Part shown: one piece after another, positions 25,451-35,066 of the stretch | How the letters are laid out: each line of letters begins with the position of its first letter | How positions within the stretch are numbered: the stretch's first letter is position 1 | Source: JAHJQQ01 sp032907525 | GTDB lineage: Bacteria > Pseudomonadota > Gammaproteobacteria > Thiohalobacterales > Thiohalobacteraceae | Assembly: GCA_032907525.1 (NCBI GenBank) | Contig: JAJJPM010000005.1 | Location: 11,260-75,259 of the forward strand | Direction: 5' to 3' | DNA: 64,000 nucleotides | Notes under the pieces: model-generated | The model's database searches: none | What the model saw: only the letters and a program-made list of their open reading frames with translations | What the model was told of the DNA's origin: nothing | Position numbers and translations under genes: made by a program

Positions 25451-27460
25451 GTGTCCACCCCCAGCCAAAGCCCCGCTCCGACCAGCCGTCGCCCGTCCGT
25501 CGGCGCCATCCTGCTGGAATTCCTCGGCTCCATGAATCTCGCCATCACCCTGCTGGTGGCGGTGGCGATCGCCTCCGTCATCGGCACGGTGCTCAAGCAG
25601 AACGAGCCCTACCAGAACTACATCGTGAAGTTCGGCCCGTTCTGGTTCGAGGCCTTCCAGAGCCTGGGGCTGTACGACGTCTACAGCGCTGGCTGGTTCC
25701 TGGTCATCCTGGCCTTCCTGGTGGTGTCCACCAGCGTCTGCATCTACCGCAACGCGCCGCACATGCTGCGCGACATGCGCAGCTACCGGTTGAACGCGCG
25801 TGAGGAATCGCTGCGCGCCATGCACGCCAACCATGAATGGGAAGTGGCGCTGCCGGCCGCCGAGGTGGAGCGCCGGGTCGCGGCGGGCCTCGGCACCCAG
25901 GGCTACAAGCTGCGCCGCAAGGACCACGGCGATCATACCGTCGTCGCCGCCATGCGCGGCGCGAGCAACCGGCTGGGCTATCTGCTCACCCATCTGGCCA
26001 TCGTCATCATCTGCGTCGGTGGCCTGATCGACGGCAACCTGCCGCTCAAGCTCAAGGAGATGACCGGCCGGATCAAGGTCGAGACCCGCGACATCCCTGC
26101 CTCGCAGGTGCCGCGCGAGTCCTGGCTGCCGGTGGGCAATCCGTCCTTCCGGGGCAGCGTCACCGTGCCGGAGGGCAGCAGCGCCAACATCCTGTTCCTG
26201 CGGCTGCGCGACGGTTATCTGATACAGCCGCTGCCGTTTTCCATCGAGCTCAGGGATTTCCGCGTCGAGCACTACGAGTCCGGCCAGCCGAAGTCGTTCG
26301 AGAGCGATCTGGTGATCACCGAGCCGGGCGAGCCGCCCCTTGAAACCACCATCGCGGTGAACCATCCGCTGATCTACAAGGGCTATGCGATCTACCAGGC
26401 CAGCTTCAGCGACGGCGGCACGCGCATGAAGCTCAGCGCCTGGAGCCTCGGCCGCCCTGAGATGGACGCCCAGCCGTTCGAAGGCGCCGTGTTCGACAGC
26501 CTCAAGGTCGACACCAACCAGGGGCCCATGACCCTGGAACTGGACGACTTCCGGCTGTTCAACATCAATCCGGCCGAGGAAGGGTCCGGGAAACGCTTCC
26601 GCAACTTCGGGCCCAACTTCACCTTCAAGCTGCGCAACGCCGCCGGCGAGGCGCGCGAGTACGAGAATTACATGCTGCCGGTGGAGTTCGAAGGCCGCCC
26701 GTTCTTTCTGAGCGGCGTGCGCTCGTCGGTGGCCGAGCCCTTCTCCTATCTGCACCTGCCGGCCGATCCGCAGGGCGGGCTGGAACGCTTCATGCGCTTC
26801 AACGCGCTGCTGCGGGATCAGGCACGGGTGGCGGAGATCGCGCTGCAGACCACCCGGCAGACCTTCGCGGATGCGCCGCCGGACAATGCCGGCCTGATCC
26901 AGGAGGTCGCCACCACCATGCAGCGCCTGGTGGACCTGTTCGCGCGTGGCGGCTTCGACGCCGTCGCCGCCCAGGTCGAGCAGACCGTGCCCGAGGACAA
27001 GCGCCCCGAGGTGCTGGACGCCTATATCAAGGTCCTGCGCAATATCCTGACCGCCCTTTATTTCGAGGTGCTCGAGGCCGAGGGCACGGACCTCAGCGGC
27101 GGGGTGAGCGAGCGCGACGCCCGGTTCTACGACGATGCCATCAACGCGCTGGCCGTGCTGCCGCGCTACGGATCGCCGTTCTTCCTGCAACTAAACAGCT
27201 TCGAACACGTCCAAGCCTCCGGGTTGCAAATCGCGCGGGCGCCCGGCAAGAATGTCGTGTACCTGGGCTTTGCCCTGCTGATTGCCGGGGTTTTCGTGAT
27301 GTTCTACATCAGCCATCGGCGGTTGTGGGTCAGGCTGCGGGAGCGCGATGGTCGTACCGAGGTGCTGTTCGCGGGATCCGGCAACCGTGACCAGCGGGAC
27401 TTCCGCCGGGAGTTCGAGCGGCTGGTCCAGGCCCTGGACGTGCGGTTCCGTTCAGGTTGA
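25451..27460 (+). CDS. resB: Cytochrome c biogenesis protein ResB (System II)
   Basis: A 669-residue membrane protein from a GTG eight bases after GAGG; an earlier GTG at 25445 sits too close to the ribosome site. Hydrophobic helices occur near residues 20-45 (LEFLGSMNLAITLLVAVAIA), 75-95, 165-190 and at the C-terminus (FALLIAGVFVMFYI), with a large periplasmic domain between, the layout of ResB/Ccs1. With CcsA it forms the heme-handling synthase that attaches heme to CXXCH apocytochromes. It pairs with ccsA 83 nt downstream. Confidence 0.93.
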   Translation: MSTPSQSPAPTSRRPSVGAILLEFLGSMNLAITLLVAVAIASVIGTVLKQNEPYQNYIVKFGPFWFEAFQSLGLYDVYSAGWFLVILAFLVVSTSVCIYRNAPHMLRDMRSYRLNAREESLRAMHANHEWEVALPAAEVERRVAAGLGTQGYKLRRKDHGDHTVVAAMRGASNRLGYLLTHLAIVIICVGGLIDGNLPLKLKEMTGRIKVETRDIPASQVPRESWLPVGNPSFRGSVTVPEGSSANILFLRLRDGYLIQPLPFSIELRDFRVEHYESGQPKSFESDLVITEPGEPPLETTIAVNHPLIYKGYAIYQASFSDGGTRMKLSAWSLGRPEMDAQPFEGAVFDSLKVDTNQGPMTLELDDFRLFNINPAEEGSGKRFRNFGPNFTFKLRNAAGEAREYENYMLPVEFEGRPFFLSGVRSSVAEPFSYLHLPADPQGGLERFMRFNALLRDQARVAEIALQTTRQTFADAPPDNAGLIQEVATTMQRLVDLFARGGFDAVAAQVEQTVPEDKRPEVLDAYIKVLRNILTALYFEVLEAEGTDLSGGVSERDARFYDDAINALAVLPRYGSPFFLQLNSFEHVQASGLQIARAPGKNVVYLGFALLIAGVFVMFYISHRRLWVRLRERDGRTEVLFAGSGNRDQRDFRREFERLVQALDVRFRSG

Positions 27461-27543
27461 GTTCAGTGGATTGGGTTAGACTCTGTCCAGCCGCGATCCG
27501 GAGTGGCGTCGCCCGCCGGTGACGCCGAGGGGGAGGAATTACC

Positions 27544-28719
27544 ATGTCAGTCACCCAGCATGAAATGCTCGACCAGTTCGACGACCGCTCGCTGTTGCGG
27601 CGTCTGAGCGGCTTCGACTGGATCTGGGCACTGCTCGTCGTCGCGGGCAGCGCCTACGCCTATGTGCATTACGCCGAACTGATGGACGGCTACGAGGTCG
27701 GCATCCTCGCCGGCTCGGCGCTCACCCTGATCGCCATGGGCTGGGGCTGGAAGCCGATGCGCCCGTACTCGCTGGCCGTGGCGGCACTGAGCCTGGCGGC
27801 CGTCGGGCTGTACGGCGGGAGCCTCGCCGTGGCGGAGACCAACTTCTTCCTGAAGTACCTCATCTCCAGCCAGTCGGCGATCATGTGGATGAGCGCGCTC
27901 TACGTGCTGGCGACGGCGGCCTACTTCATCGGCCTGTTCGCGCGTTCGGAATTCAGCAGCAAGGTCGGCACCGCGCTGACCTGGTCCGCGACGGTCATGG
28001 GCTCGGTGGGCCTGATGGTGCGCTGGCGCGAGTCCTATCTCATCAGCCACGACGTCGGCCACATCCCGGTCAGCAATCTCTACGAAGTATTCATCCTCTT
28101 CTCGGTCATCACCGCGCTGCTGTACCTGTTCTACGAGAACCGTTACCGGACGCGCGCGCTGGGCGGCTTCGTGCTGCTGGTGATCTCGGCGGCGGTGGGT
28201 TTCCTGCTGTGGTACACCTTCGACCGCGGCGCGCACGAGATCCAGCCGCTGGTACCGGCGCTGCAGAGCTACTGGATGAAGATCCACGTGCCGGCCAACT
28301 TCGTCGGCTACGGGGCCTTCGCGCTGGCGGCGATGGTCGGCATCGCCTACCTGTTCCGTAGCCACCAGGAGCGTCGGCCGGGTGGCGGCGCCGGCAGCGT
28401 TCTGCCGAGCCTGGAGATGCTCGACGACGTCATGTACAAGTCGATCGCGCTGGGCTTCGCCTTCTTCACTGTCGCGACCATCCTGGGCGCGCTGTGGGCG
28501 GCCGAGGCCTGGGGCGGCTACTGGTCCTGGGATCCGAAGGAGACCTGGGCGCTGATCGTCTGGCTGAACTACGCGGCCTGGCTGCACATGCGTCTGACCA
28601 AGGGCTGGCGCGGCACGCCGATGGCCTGGTGGGCGATCGTCGGCCTGTTCGTCACGCTGTTCGCCTTCCTGGGTGTCAACATGTTCCTGTCGGGCCTGCA
28701 CTCCTACGGGGAACTGTAG
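27544..28719 (+). CDS. ccsA: Cytochrome c biogenesis protein CcsA (System II, ResC)
   Basis: A 391-residue integral membrane protein with the tryptophan-rich heme-handling motif WGGYWSWDPKETWALIVW (about residues 320-337) and conserved His residues in flanking helices (SHDVGHIPVSNLYE, KIHVPANFVGYG). It carries heme to the periplasmic face and, with ResB, ligates it to cytochromes c. A strong GGGGGAGGA ribosome site precedes the ATG. Co-transcribed with resB. Confidence 0.95.
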   Translation: MSVTQHEMLDQFDDRSLLRRLSGFDWIWALLVVAGSAYAYVHYAELMDGYEVGILAGSALTLIAMGWGWKPMRPYSLAVAALSLAAVGLYGGSLAVAETNFFLKYLISSQSAIMWMSALYVLATAAYFIGLFARSEFSSKVGTALTWSATVMGSVGLMVRWRESYLISHDVGHIPVSNLYEVFILFSVITALLYLFYENRYRTRALGGFVLLVISAAVGFLLWYTFDRGAHEIQPLVPALQSYWMKIHVPANFVGYGAFALAAMVGIAYLFRSHQERRPGGGAGSVLPSLEMLDDVMYKSIALGFAFFTVATILGALWAAEAWGGYWSWDPKETWALIVWLNYAAWLHMRLTKGWRGTPMAWWAIVGLFVTLFAFLGVNMFLSGLHSYGEL

Positions 28720-28734
28720 AATGAAAAGGCTTTT

Positions 28735-28862
28735 GGCCACGGAATCCACGGAAGAACGCCGAAGAACACATTGAAGGACCGACTCCCCGCGGGTTACCGA
28801 GCGGCAGGGTCGCGGGTTTTCGCATCCTGATCTTTCCGTGCGGTTCCGTGGATTCCATGGCC
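28735..28862. repeat. Intergenic inverted repeat, family A (copy 4)
   Basis: Left arm 28735-28753 (GGCCACGGAATCCACGGAA); right arm 28834-28862 ends GGTTCCGTGGATTCCATGGCC. It lies between ccsA and dsbA and ends 35 nt before the dsbA start. Confidence 0.85.
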
Positions 28863-28897
28863 ACACGATTTTTTTGGGTAATGACTGAGGAATGCCG

Positions 28898-29533
28898 ATG
28901 AAACGTTTGCTGGCGATGATGGCGCTGCTGTTCGGTGTGACGTTGTTGGCCGCGGGTCCGGCGCGTGCCGAGGATCTGGCCGAAGGCATCGACTACATCA
29001 CCCTGGGGGCGCCGCAGCCGACCGCCGATCCGCAGAAGATCGAGGTGGTGGAGCTGTTCTGGTACGGTTGCCCGCATTGCTACCATTTCGAGCCCGAGCT
29101 GCACGAATGGGTCGGGAAGCAGGCGGACGACGTGCAGTTCGTGCGCATTCCGGCGATCCTCAATCCGCGCTGGGAGATCCTGGCGCGGGCCTACTACACC
29201 GCCGAGCTGCTCGGTGTGCTGGACAAGATCCACACGCCGCTGTTCGAGGCCATCCACGAGAAAAAGGAGCGGTTCGACACCGAGGATTCGCTGGCGCGGT
29301 TCTTTGCCGGACAGGGTGTCGACGAGGCCGAATTCCGCAAGACCTACAAGTCGTTCGGTGTGGCCGCCAAGGTCAACCGGGCGCGCCAGATGACCCAGCG
29401 CTACGGCATCAACGGCGTGCCCAGCCTGGTCATCAACGGCAAGTACCGCACCTCCGCGAGCGAGGCCGGCAGCCACGAGGGCATGCTCAAGGTAACCGAC
29501 CAGCTCGTCGCCAAGGAACGTGAAGCACGCTGA
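28898..29533 (+). CDS. dsbA: Thiol:disulfide interchange protein DsbA
   Basis: A 211-residue periplasmic thioredoxin-fold oxidase. Signal peptide MKRLLAMMALLFGVTLLAAG...ARA; active site FWYGCPHC with C58 and C61; cis-Pro loop GVPSLVI. It introduces disulfides into exported proteins, including apocytochrome CXXCH motifs that ResB/CcsA later use. The second ATG was chosen because TGAGGA lies six bases before it, whereas it abuts the ATG at 28892. Confidence 0.95.
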   Translation: MKRLLAMMALLFGVTLLAAGPARAEDLAEGIDYITLGAPQPTADPQKIEVVELFWYGCPHCYHFEPELHEWVGKQADDVQFVRIPAILNPRWEILARAYYTAELLGVLDKIHTPLFEAIHEKKERFDTEDSLARFFAGQGVDEAEFRKTYKSFGVAAKVNRARQMTQRYGINGVPSLVINGKYRTSASEAGSHEGMLKVTDQLVAKEREAR

Positions 29534-29650
29534 AGACAGCCCGCATCGGGTGGCGCGGCGCCGGTTCAGGGCCACGGACGGCCGTGGCCGTCCGCATATA
29601 CCGGCATCCGCGGACGGACCGTCACCCGTGCGCACGATAAGGACCATCAC

Positions 29651-31285
29651 ATGAAGGCCGCGGAACTGTTCATAAAGTGTCTCGAGAACGAGGGCGTCGA
29701 ATACATCTTCGGCGTGCCGGGCGAGGAGAACCTCGATCTCATGGACGCCATGCTGGACTCCTCCATTCAGTTCGTCACCTGCCGGCACGAGCAGGGCGCG
29801 GCCTTCATGGCCGATGTCTACGGCCGTCTGACCGGGCGCGCCGGCGTGTGCCTGGCGACGCTGGGACCGGGCGCGACCAACCTTGTCACGGGCGTGGCCG
29901 ACGCCAACATGGACCACGCGCCGCTGGTCGCCATCGCCGGCCAGGCGGGCACCAACCGGCTGCACAAGGAATCCCATCAGGTGCTGGATCTGGAACTGAT
30001 GTTCCAGCCCATCACCAAGTATTCCTCGCGCCTGCTGACGCCGAACATCATCCCCGAGGTGGTGCGCAAGGCCTTCAAGCTGGCCCAGGCCGAGAAGACC
30101 GGCGCGACGTTCATCGAGTTTCCCGAGAACATCGCCAAGATGGCCATCGACGAGGTGCCGCTGCCCGTGCACCATCCGGTGGCGCCGGAGCCGGCCCGCG
30201 ACCGGGTCGAATACGCGGCCGAGCTCATCTCGGCGGCGCGCAATCCCATCATCCTCGCCGGCAACGGCGTGATCCGCGCGCGCGCCTGGAAGCACCTGGC
30301 CGATTTCGCCGCCAAGCTCAACATCCCCGTCGCCAACACCTTCATGGCCAAGGGCGTGGTGCCGTTCGGCAAGAATCCCCTGGCGCTCGGCAGCGCGGGA
30401 CTGCAGGCCAACGATTACGTGAGCTGCGGCTTCTCGCGCGCCGACGTGATCATCTGCATCGGCTACGATCTGGTCGAATACCACCCCTTCCTGTGGCACC
30501 CGACCCGCGACCGCAAGATCATCCACATCGACGCCGGCCCGGCCGAGGTGGATGCCAGCTACATGATCGAAGTGGGTGTGGTCGGCGACATCAAGCACAG
30601 CCTGCTGCGCATCGCCGAACTGGCCACACCGCACCAGGGCCAGCCGATGCGCGCGCTGCGCGACGCCCTGGTGGAGGAGATGGGCCAGCACGCCCGGGAC
30701 GAGGGCTTCCCGGTCAAGCCGCAGAAGATCATCTGGGACCTGCGCACCGCGCTGAATTTCGAGGACATCGTCATCTGCGACGTGGGCGCCCACAAGATGT
30801 GGATGGCGCGCATGTTCCGCTGCGAGTACCCCAACACCTGCCTGATCTCGAACGGCTTCGCCAGCATGGGCATTGCAGTCCCCGGTGCCATTGCCGCTAA
30901 GCTCGTGTATCCCGACCGGGCCGTGGTGGCCGTCACCGGCGACGGCGGGTTCATGATGAATTCCCAGGAGATCGAGACCGCCGTCCGGCTGGGCGTGGCG
31001 ATCGTCATCCTGATCTGGAACGACGGCGGCTACGGACTGATCGACTGGAAGCAGATGAACCACTTCAAGCGCGCCTCGCACGTCCGCTTCGGCAACCCCG
31101 ACTTCGTCAAGTACGCGGAGTCGTTCGGTGCCAAGGGCTACCGCATCGAGCGCACCGAAGACCTCATGCCGACCTTGAAAAAAGCCATCGCCGACCGCAC
31201 ATTGACCATCATCGATTGTCCCGTGGACTACCGCGAGAACCTGAAGTTGACCGAGAAACTCGGGAGTCTGGTATGCCCCATATGA
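29651..31285 (+). CDS. Acetolactate synthase large-subunit-like, ThDP-dependent enzyme
   Basis: A 544-residue thiamine-diphosphate enzyme. E47 in CRHEQGAAFMAD is the catalytic Glu of the Pyr domain, the central domain has the ILAGNGVIRARAW segment, and the PP domain has VTGDGGFMMN...WNDGGYG for ThDP/Mg binding. Overall it resembles catabolic AlsS-type enzymes or the stand-alone ALS large subunits, and no regulatory subunit gene is adjacent. It would join two pyruvates to acetolactate, though other ThDP decarboxylases are possible. The next gene starts inside its end. Confidence 0.8.
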   Translation: MKAAELFIKCLENEGVEYIFGVPGEENLDLMDAMLDSSIQFVTCRHEQGAAFMADVYGRLTGRAGVCLATLGPGATNLVTGVADANMDHAPLVAIAGQAGTNRLHKESHQVLDLELMFQPITKYSSRLLTPNIIPEVVRKAFKLAQAEKTGATFIEFPENIAKMAIDEVPLPVHHPVAPEPARDRVEYAAELISAARNPIILAGNGVIRARAWKHLADFAAKLNIPVANTFMAKGVVPFGKNPLALGSAGLQANDYVSCGFSRADVIICIGYDLVEYHPFLWHPTRDRKIIHIDAGPAEVDASYMIEVGVVGDIKHSLLRIAELATPHQGQPMRALRDALVEEMGQHARDEGFPVKPQKIIWDLRTALNFEDIVICDVGAHKMWMARMFRCEYPNTCLISNGFASMGIAVPGAIAAKLVYPDRAVVAVTGDGGFMMNSQEIETAVRLGVAIVILIWNDGGYGLIDWKQMNHFKRASHVRFGNPDFVKYAESFGAKGYRIERTEDLMPTLKKAIADRTLTIIDCPVDYRENLKLTEKLGSLVCPI

Positions 31286-32100
31286 TCCAGACCCACCCGC
31301 ACGCCGCCTCCCGGGCGGCCGAGGCCCCCGTGCCCGGCCAGCAGTTGCGGCTGCTCAGCTACAACATCCAGACCGGCATCAGCACCAGCCGTTATCATCA
31401 CTACCTGACGCAGAGCTGGAAGCACGTATTGCCGCACGGCGAGCGTTTCGCCAACCTCGACCGCGTCGCCGCGCTCACCAGCGAATTCGACATCGTCGGG
31501 CTCCAGGAGGTCGATGCGGGCAGCCTGCGCAGCAGCTTCGTCAACCTCACCCAGTACATCGCCGACCGTGCGGAATTCCCGTTCTGGTATGACCAGACCA
31601 ACCGCCGCATCGGCCCGCTCGCCCAGCACGCCATCGGCGTGCTGTCGCGCTTCCGCTGCACCGAGATCGTCGAGCACAAGCTGCCCGGGCCGATTCCCGG
31701 GCGCGGCACGCTGGCGCTGCGCTTCGGCTATGGTGAGCAGTCGCTGGTGATCTTCATCGTCCACCTGGCGCTGGGACGACGCACCCGGCTGCAGCAGCTG
31801 TCCTACCTCGCCGATCTGGTCAACCAGCACCGCAACGTGGTGCTGATGGGCGATCTGAATTTCCATTCCCGCAGCCGCGAGATGGAGTTCCTGATCGACC
31901 GCACGCTCATGACGGAACCGGTGCACGGGCTCAACACATTCCCCAGCTGGCGGCCGAACCGCAACATCGACCACATTCTCGTGACGCCGACGCTGCAGGT
32001 GAATCATGTGCGGGTGCTCGATTGTCCGGTGTCCGATCACCTCCCCATCTGCATGGACCTGAGTCTGCCGGCCGGCATCGATCTCTGCGCCGTCGGCTGA
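31273..32100 (+). CDS. Endonuclease/exonuclease/phosphatase (EEP) family protein
   Basis: A 275-residue protein with EEP-fold motifs: LLSYNIQTG, VGLQEVDAGS (Mg-binding Glu), FIVHLALGRRTRLQQ, LMGDLNFH (catalytic Asp/Asn), NIDHILVTP and VSDHLPICMDL (catalytic His). All catalytic residues seem present. Substrate (DNA, phosphodiester or lipid headgroup) is unknown. It overlaps the ALS-like gene by 13 nt, so the two are translationally coupled; the CGGGAG site favours this ATG over the one at 31282. No signal peptide. Confidence 0.82.
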   Translation: MPHMIQTHPHAASRAAEAPVPGQQLRLLSYNIQTGISTSRYHHYLTQSWKHVLPHGERFANLDRVAALTSEFDIVGLQEVDAGSLRSSFVNLTQYIADRAEFPFWYDQTNRRIGPLAQHAIGVLSRFRCTEIVEHKLPGPIPGRGTLALRFGYGEQSLVIFIVHLALGRRTRLQQLSYLADLVNQHRNVVLMGDLNFHSRSREMEFLIDRTLMTEPVHGLNTFPSWRPNRNIDHILVTPTLQVNHVRVLDCPVSDHLPICMDLSLPAGIDLCAVG

Positions 32101-32183
32101 CGCGACTCCCTCGCCGGGCGCGTTTGTGCCATCATCGACGCAGTCCGGCGCCGCGGTCGCCGTCGATCCCAAAGACTCAGTCC

Positions 32184-32306
32184 GCCATGGAAGGCGCCGG
32201 AATGAAACAATGTCCCGAAGCCCCGGGCCCGGTACCCGGCGGGTGGGGAGGGGTGTTGTGTTGAAGCATGTGATCGTGCCGGTGTTTTTCCGTGTGCTTC
32301 CGCGGC
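32184..32306. repeat. Intergenic inverted repeat, family A (copy 5)
   Basis: Left arm 32184-32202 (GCCATGGAAGGCGCCGGAA); right arm 32287-32306 (TTTCCGTGTGCTTCCGCGGC). Flanks CTCAGTCCGCCA and GCAGTTCTTGG match the copy at 801-931, and parts of the spacers also agree (ATGAAACRRTGTC, TGAAGCCC), so the whole unit is shared. Confidence 0.7.
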
Positions 32307-32387
32307 AAATGCAGTTCTTGGGTTGATTCACGCAGTCCGTCCGGGACCGGGGGCGCCCCGGACGGCTCATGCCCCGACAGGTTCAGG

Positions 32388-34034
32388 ATGCTCGACGACG
32401 ATGCCGCCGACCAGGCCGCGGCCTGGAAGCGCAAATACTTCGACGCGCTGGAACAGCACGAGGTCCGCGAACGTCAGTGGAGCCAGGCGGACGACCTGCT
32501 GCGCCGTACACTGTCACGCCTGACGCTCGCGGCGGACGGCCTGGATGCCGACCTCGACCGCCAGCTCCAGGCCCTGCGCGACGCGATCCGCGACCGGGCC
32601 GACGAGGCCGCCCTGCGGCAGCGCATCGAGGCGATGTCGGCGTCGCTGGTCCGCCTCGACCAGCAGCGTGCGCGCAAGAAGGCAGCGCCGGGGCCTGCCC
32701 GCGCGCTCCTCGCCCTGCTCGATACCCTCTCCCTGCCGCGCGGGCATGCCCGCCGCGCCAAGGCGCTGCGCAGGCGCCTGGAGGAGGCGCCCGCCGACGC
32801 CACGGCCGATGCGTTCACGGAGACGATCGGGGAGTTCGCCGCGCTGCTCCGCGATGCCCTCGCCGCCGTGCCGGAAGCCGAACCGCCGTCCGGCGGCCGC
32901 CTGATCGGTCGCCTGCTGGGGCGTGCCGCCAACGGCGACACGGCAGACGCGGTGCCGGATGCCGCCATGCCCGCCGCGCCCGCTCCGCTATCGGGGGCCG
33001 AGCTGCTGCTGCAGCTGCTGGAGCGGCTCGATCTGCCCGAAGAGCTGGCGCCGCAGGTCGAGGCCATCAAGGATCAGCTGGAGAACCCCGCCAGCTTCGA
33101 TCCGCAGACGGTTCTGCGCGACATGGCCGACCTCATCGGCGCCGTCCGTTCCCGTGTACAGCAGGACCGTGGCGACATCGAGCTGTTCCTCAAGCAGCTC
33201 AACGACCGGCTGCAGGACATCGACGCCCATGTGCGCGGCGCCGAGGCGACCCGCATGGAGTCCTACGAAAGCGGGCGCAGCTTCGGCGATGCGGTGCAGG
33301 CACAGGTGCGCGACATCGGCGCGCGCGTCGCCGGCGCCGATGACCTCGAACATCTCAAGCGCGACGTGAAGGGACGCATGGATGCGCTGGTCGACCGCCT
33401 GGAGCGTCATCGCCGCGAGGAGGGGCGGCGCCAGGCGCAGGCCGAGGCGCAGATGGCGAGCCTCAATCAGCGCCTGCGCGAGATGGAGGCCGAGTCCGCA
33501 CAGCTGCGCGACCGTGTGCTCCAGGAACGCGCACAGGCGCTGACCGACACGCTCACCGGCATTCCCAACCGGCTGGCCTACGAGGAGCGCATTGCCGCCG
33601 AATACGCGCGCTGGAAGCGGTTCGGCACACCCCTGGCGCTGCTGGTGTGGGATGTCGACCGCTTCAAGGACATCAACGACGAATACGGCCACAAGGCGGG
33701 CGACAAGGTGCTCAAGGTGATCGCCAGGCTGCTCGCCGAAGGCGTGCGCGAGACCGATTTCGTCGCACGCCTGGGCGGCGAGGAGTTCGTCATGGTGGTG
33801 ACCGGTGCGTCCGGTGCCGCCGTGCTCGAGGTCGCCGACAAGCTGCGCATGGCCGTGTCGCGGTGCGGCTTCCATTTCCGCGGGGATTCGGTCCCCATCA
33901 CCATTTCCTGCGGCATCGCCGAATTCCGTGCCGGAGACAGCGTCGATGCCGTCTTCGAGCGCGCCGACCGGGCGCTGTACCGGGCCAAGCACGAGGGCCG
34001 GAACCGCTGCATGGACGCCGGCGGCGACGGCTGA
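32388..34034 (+). CDS. GGDEF-domain diguanylate cyclase
   Basis: A 548-residue cytosolic protein. Residues 1-370 are charged, helix-rich and probably coiled coil (for example EEGRRQAQAEAQMASLNQRL). The GGDEF domain follows (DTLTGIPNRLAYEERI, WDVDRFKDINDEYGHKAGD, RLGGEEFVMVV), with an intact GGEEF signature, so it should make c-di-GMP. No EAL, PAS or membrane segment. The ATG before LDDDAADQ was chosen because upstream codons lie in the repeat region. Confidence 0.88.
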   Translation: MLDDDAADQAAAWKRKYFDALEQHEVRERQWSQADDLLRRTLSRLTLAADGLDADLDRQLQALRDAIRDRADEAALRQRIEAMSASLVRLDQQRARKKAAPGPARALLALLDTLSLPRGHARRAKALRRRLEEAPADATADAFTETIGEFAALLRDALAAVPEAEPPSGGRLIGRLLGRAANGDTADAVPDAAMPAAPAPLSGAELLLQLLERLDLPEELAPQVEAIKDQLENPASFDPQTVLRDMADLIGAVRSRVQQDRGDIELFLKQLNDRLQDIDAHVRGAEATRMESYESGRSFGDAVQAQVRDIGARVAGADDLEHLKRDVKGRMDALVDRLERHRREEGRRQAQAEAQMASLNQRLREMEAESAQLRDRVLQERAQALTDTLTGIPNRLAYEERIAAEYARWKRFGTPLALLVWDVDRFKDINDEYGHKAGDKVLKVIARLLAEGVRETDFVARLGGEEFVMVVTGASGAAVLEVADKLRMAVSRCGFHFRGDSVPITISCGIAEFRAGDSVDAVFERADRALYRAKHEGRNRCMDAGGDG

Positions 34035-34048
34035 TTCCGTACGCGGCC

Positions 34049-34062
34049 TTGATAAGCATCAA
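34049..34062 (+). promoter_or_regulatory. FNR/DNR-type box upstream of norE copy 1
   Basis: TTGATAAGCATCAA is a perfect TTGAT-N4-ATCAA dyad, 107 nt before the norE start. It is the textbook consensus for FNR/ANR/DNR regulators. It marks the left edge of the denitrification island. Confidence 0.9.
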
Positions 34063-34168
34063 GGCATGTGCGCAGGCGTCCATTTGCATTCCCACCGCAG
34101 TTCCTGCATACACTATGTCCCTGCAGCCCCATCGCACCCTCGGCGCCACCGGTCAGCGGACAGATGCC

Positions 34169-34759
34169 ATGACGCACGCCACAGACGCAGACGCTCGGTC
34201 GCAATCCTCGGGACCGCCGGGCGATCTCGCCATCTGGTTCTTCATCCTCGCGGAGCTGGCCGCCTTCGGCGCGTTCTTCGCCGCCTACGCCTTCACCCGC
34301 CTCAACCACATCGAGCTGTTCGACACCTATCAACGGCATCTGGACACCCGTGCGGGACTGATCAACACGCTGGCGCTGATCACCAGCAGCTATTTCGTCG
34401 TGCGCGCCGTGGTGGCGGTGCGCGGCGGTCTCCCGCGGCAGTGCGCGCGCTGGCTGTGGGGCGCGATCGCGCTGGGTGGCGTGTTCGTGGTGGTGAAGCT
34501 GTTCGAGTTCGGCGTGCACCTCGGCGCCGGCGTGACGCTGAGCACCAACACGTTCTACATGTTCTACCTGTCGTTGACCTTCTTTCACTTCATGCACGTG
34601 CTGCTGGGCATGGTGATCCTGACGGTGGTGGCGGTGAAGGCGGGGCGCGGCGACTACACGCCGGCCGAGCATACCGGCGTGGAGACCGGCGCCTCCTACT
34701 GGCATATGGTGGATCTGGTGTGGCTGATCCTCTTTCCTCTGGTGTATGTGATGCGATGA
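34169..34759 (+). CDS. norE: NorE-like heme-copper oxidase subunit III family protein (copy 1)
   Basis: A 196-residue, five-helix membrane protein (GDLAIWFFILAELAAFGAFF; TFYMFYLSLTFFHFMHVLLG; SYWHMVDLVWLILFPLVYVM), matching NorE / cytochrome oxidase subunit III-like proteins of nor clusters. NorE aids NO-reductase activity but is not catalytic. The start is the ATG at 34169; one at 34115 is also possible but may lie upstream of the transcript start. It is strongly similar to the copy at 47386, and the norF-like gene overlaps its stop (ATGA). Confidence 0.88.
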   Translation: MTHATDADARSQSSGPPGDLAIWFFILAELAAFGAFFAAYAFTRLNHIELFDTYQRHLDTRAGLINTLALITSSYFVVRAVVAVRGGLPRQCARWLWGAIALGGVFVVVKLFEFGVHLGAGVTLSTNTFYMFYLSLTFFHFMHVLLGMVILTVVAVKAGRGDYTPAEHTGVETGASYWHMVDLVWLILFPLVYVMR

Positions 34760-35031
34760 GCGCGCCTGAACCTTCATCCGCGGCGGCAACGCGCACCTGG
34801 CTGGTGCTGGTCGCACTGACGCTGACGACGTTCAGCTTCGGTGTGCGGGGCTACGAAGGTATGGGCCTGGTGGCGGCAGTGCTGCTGATCGCGCTCATCA
34901 AGGGCCAGCTGGTGGTCGATCATTTCATGCAGCTGCGGCGCGGCGCGCGCATGTGGCGTATGCTGCTGACGGGCTATCTGGTCACCATCGGCGCTCTGAT
35001 CGCCATCGCCTTCGCGGTGGCCGGATGGTGA
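34756..35031 (+). CDS. norF: NorF-like subunit IV family membrane protein (copy 1)
   Basis: A 91-residue protein with three hydrophobic segments (TWLVLVALTLTTFSFGVRGY, LVAAVLLIALIKGQLVVDHF, LLTGYLVTIGALIAIAFAVA). The IKGQLVVDHFM segment is typical of COX4/NorF small subunits. ATGA overlap with norE implies coupled translation. A paralogue follows the second norE at 47981. Confidence 0.82.
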   Translation: MSAPEPSSAAATRTWLVLVALTLTTFSFGVRGYEGMGLVAAVLLIALIKGQLVVDHFMQLRRGARMWRMLLTGYLVTIGALIAIAFAVAGW

Positions 35032-35066
35032 GCCGCCACACCATGCCTGCAGGCCGGGGAGAGGCG

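Noticed and set aside
29560..29600. GC-rich hairpin between dsbA and the ALS-like gene (GGACGGC / GCCGTCC) as a terminator
   Set aside because: The stem is short and no U-run follows. It may reduce read-through, but the evidence is too thin to list.
28676..31081. 801-residue minus-strand frame across ccsA, dsbA and the ALS-like gene
   Set aside because: It covers two clear plus-strand genes and runs through a palindromic repeat, which explains the absence of stops. No motif or ribosome site supports it.
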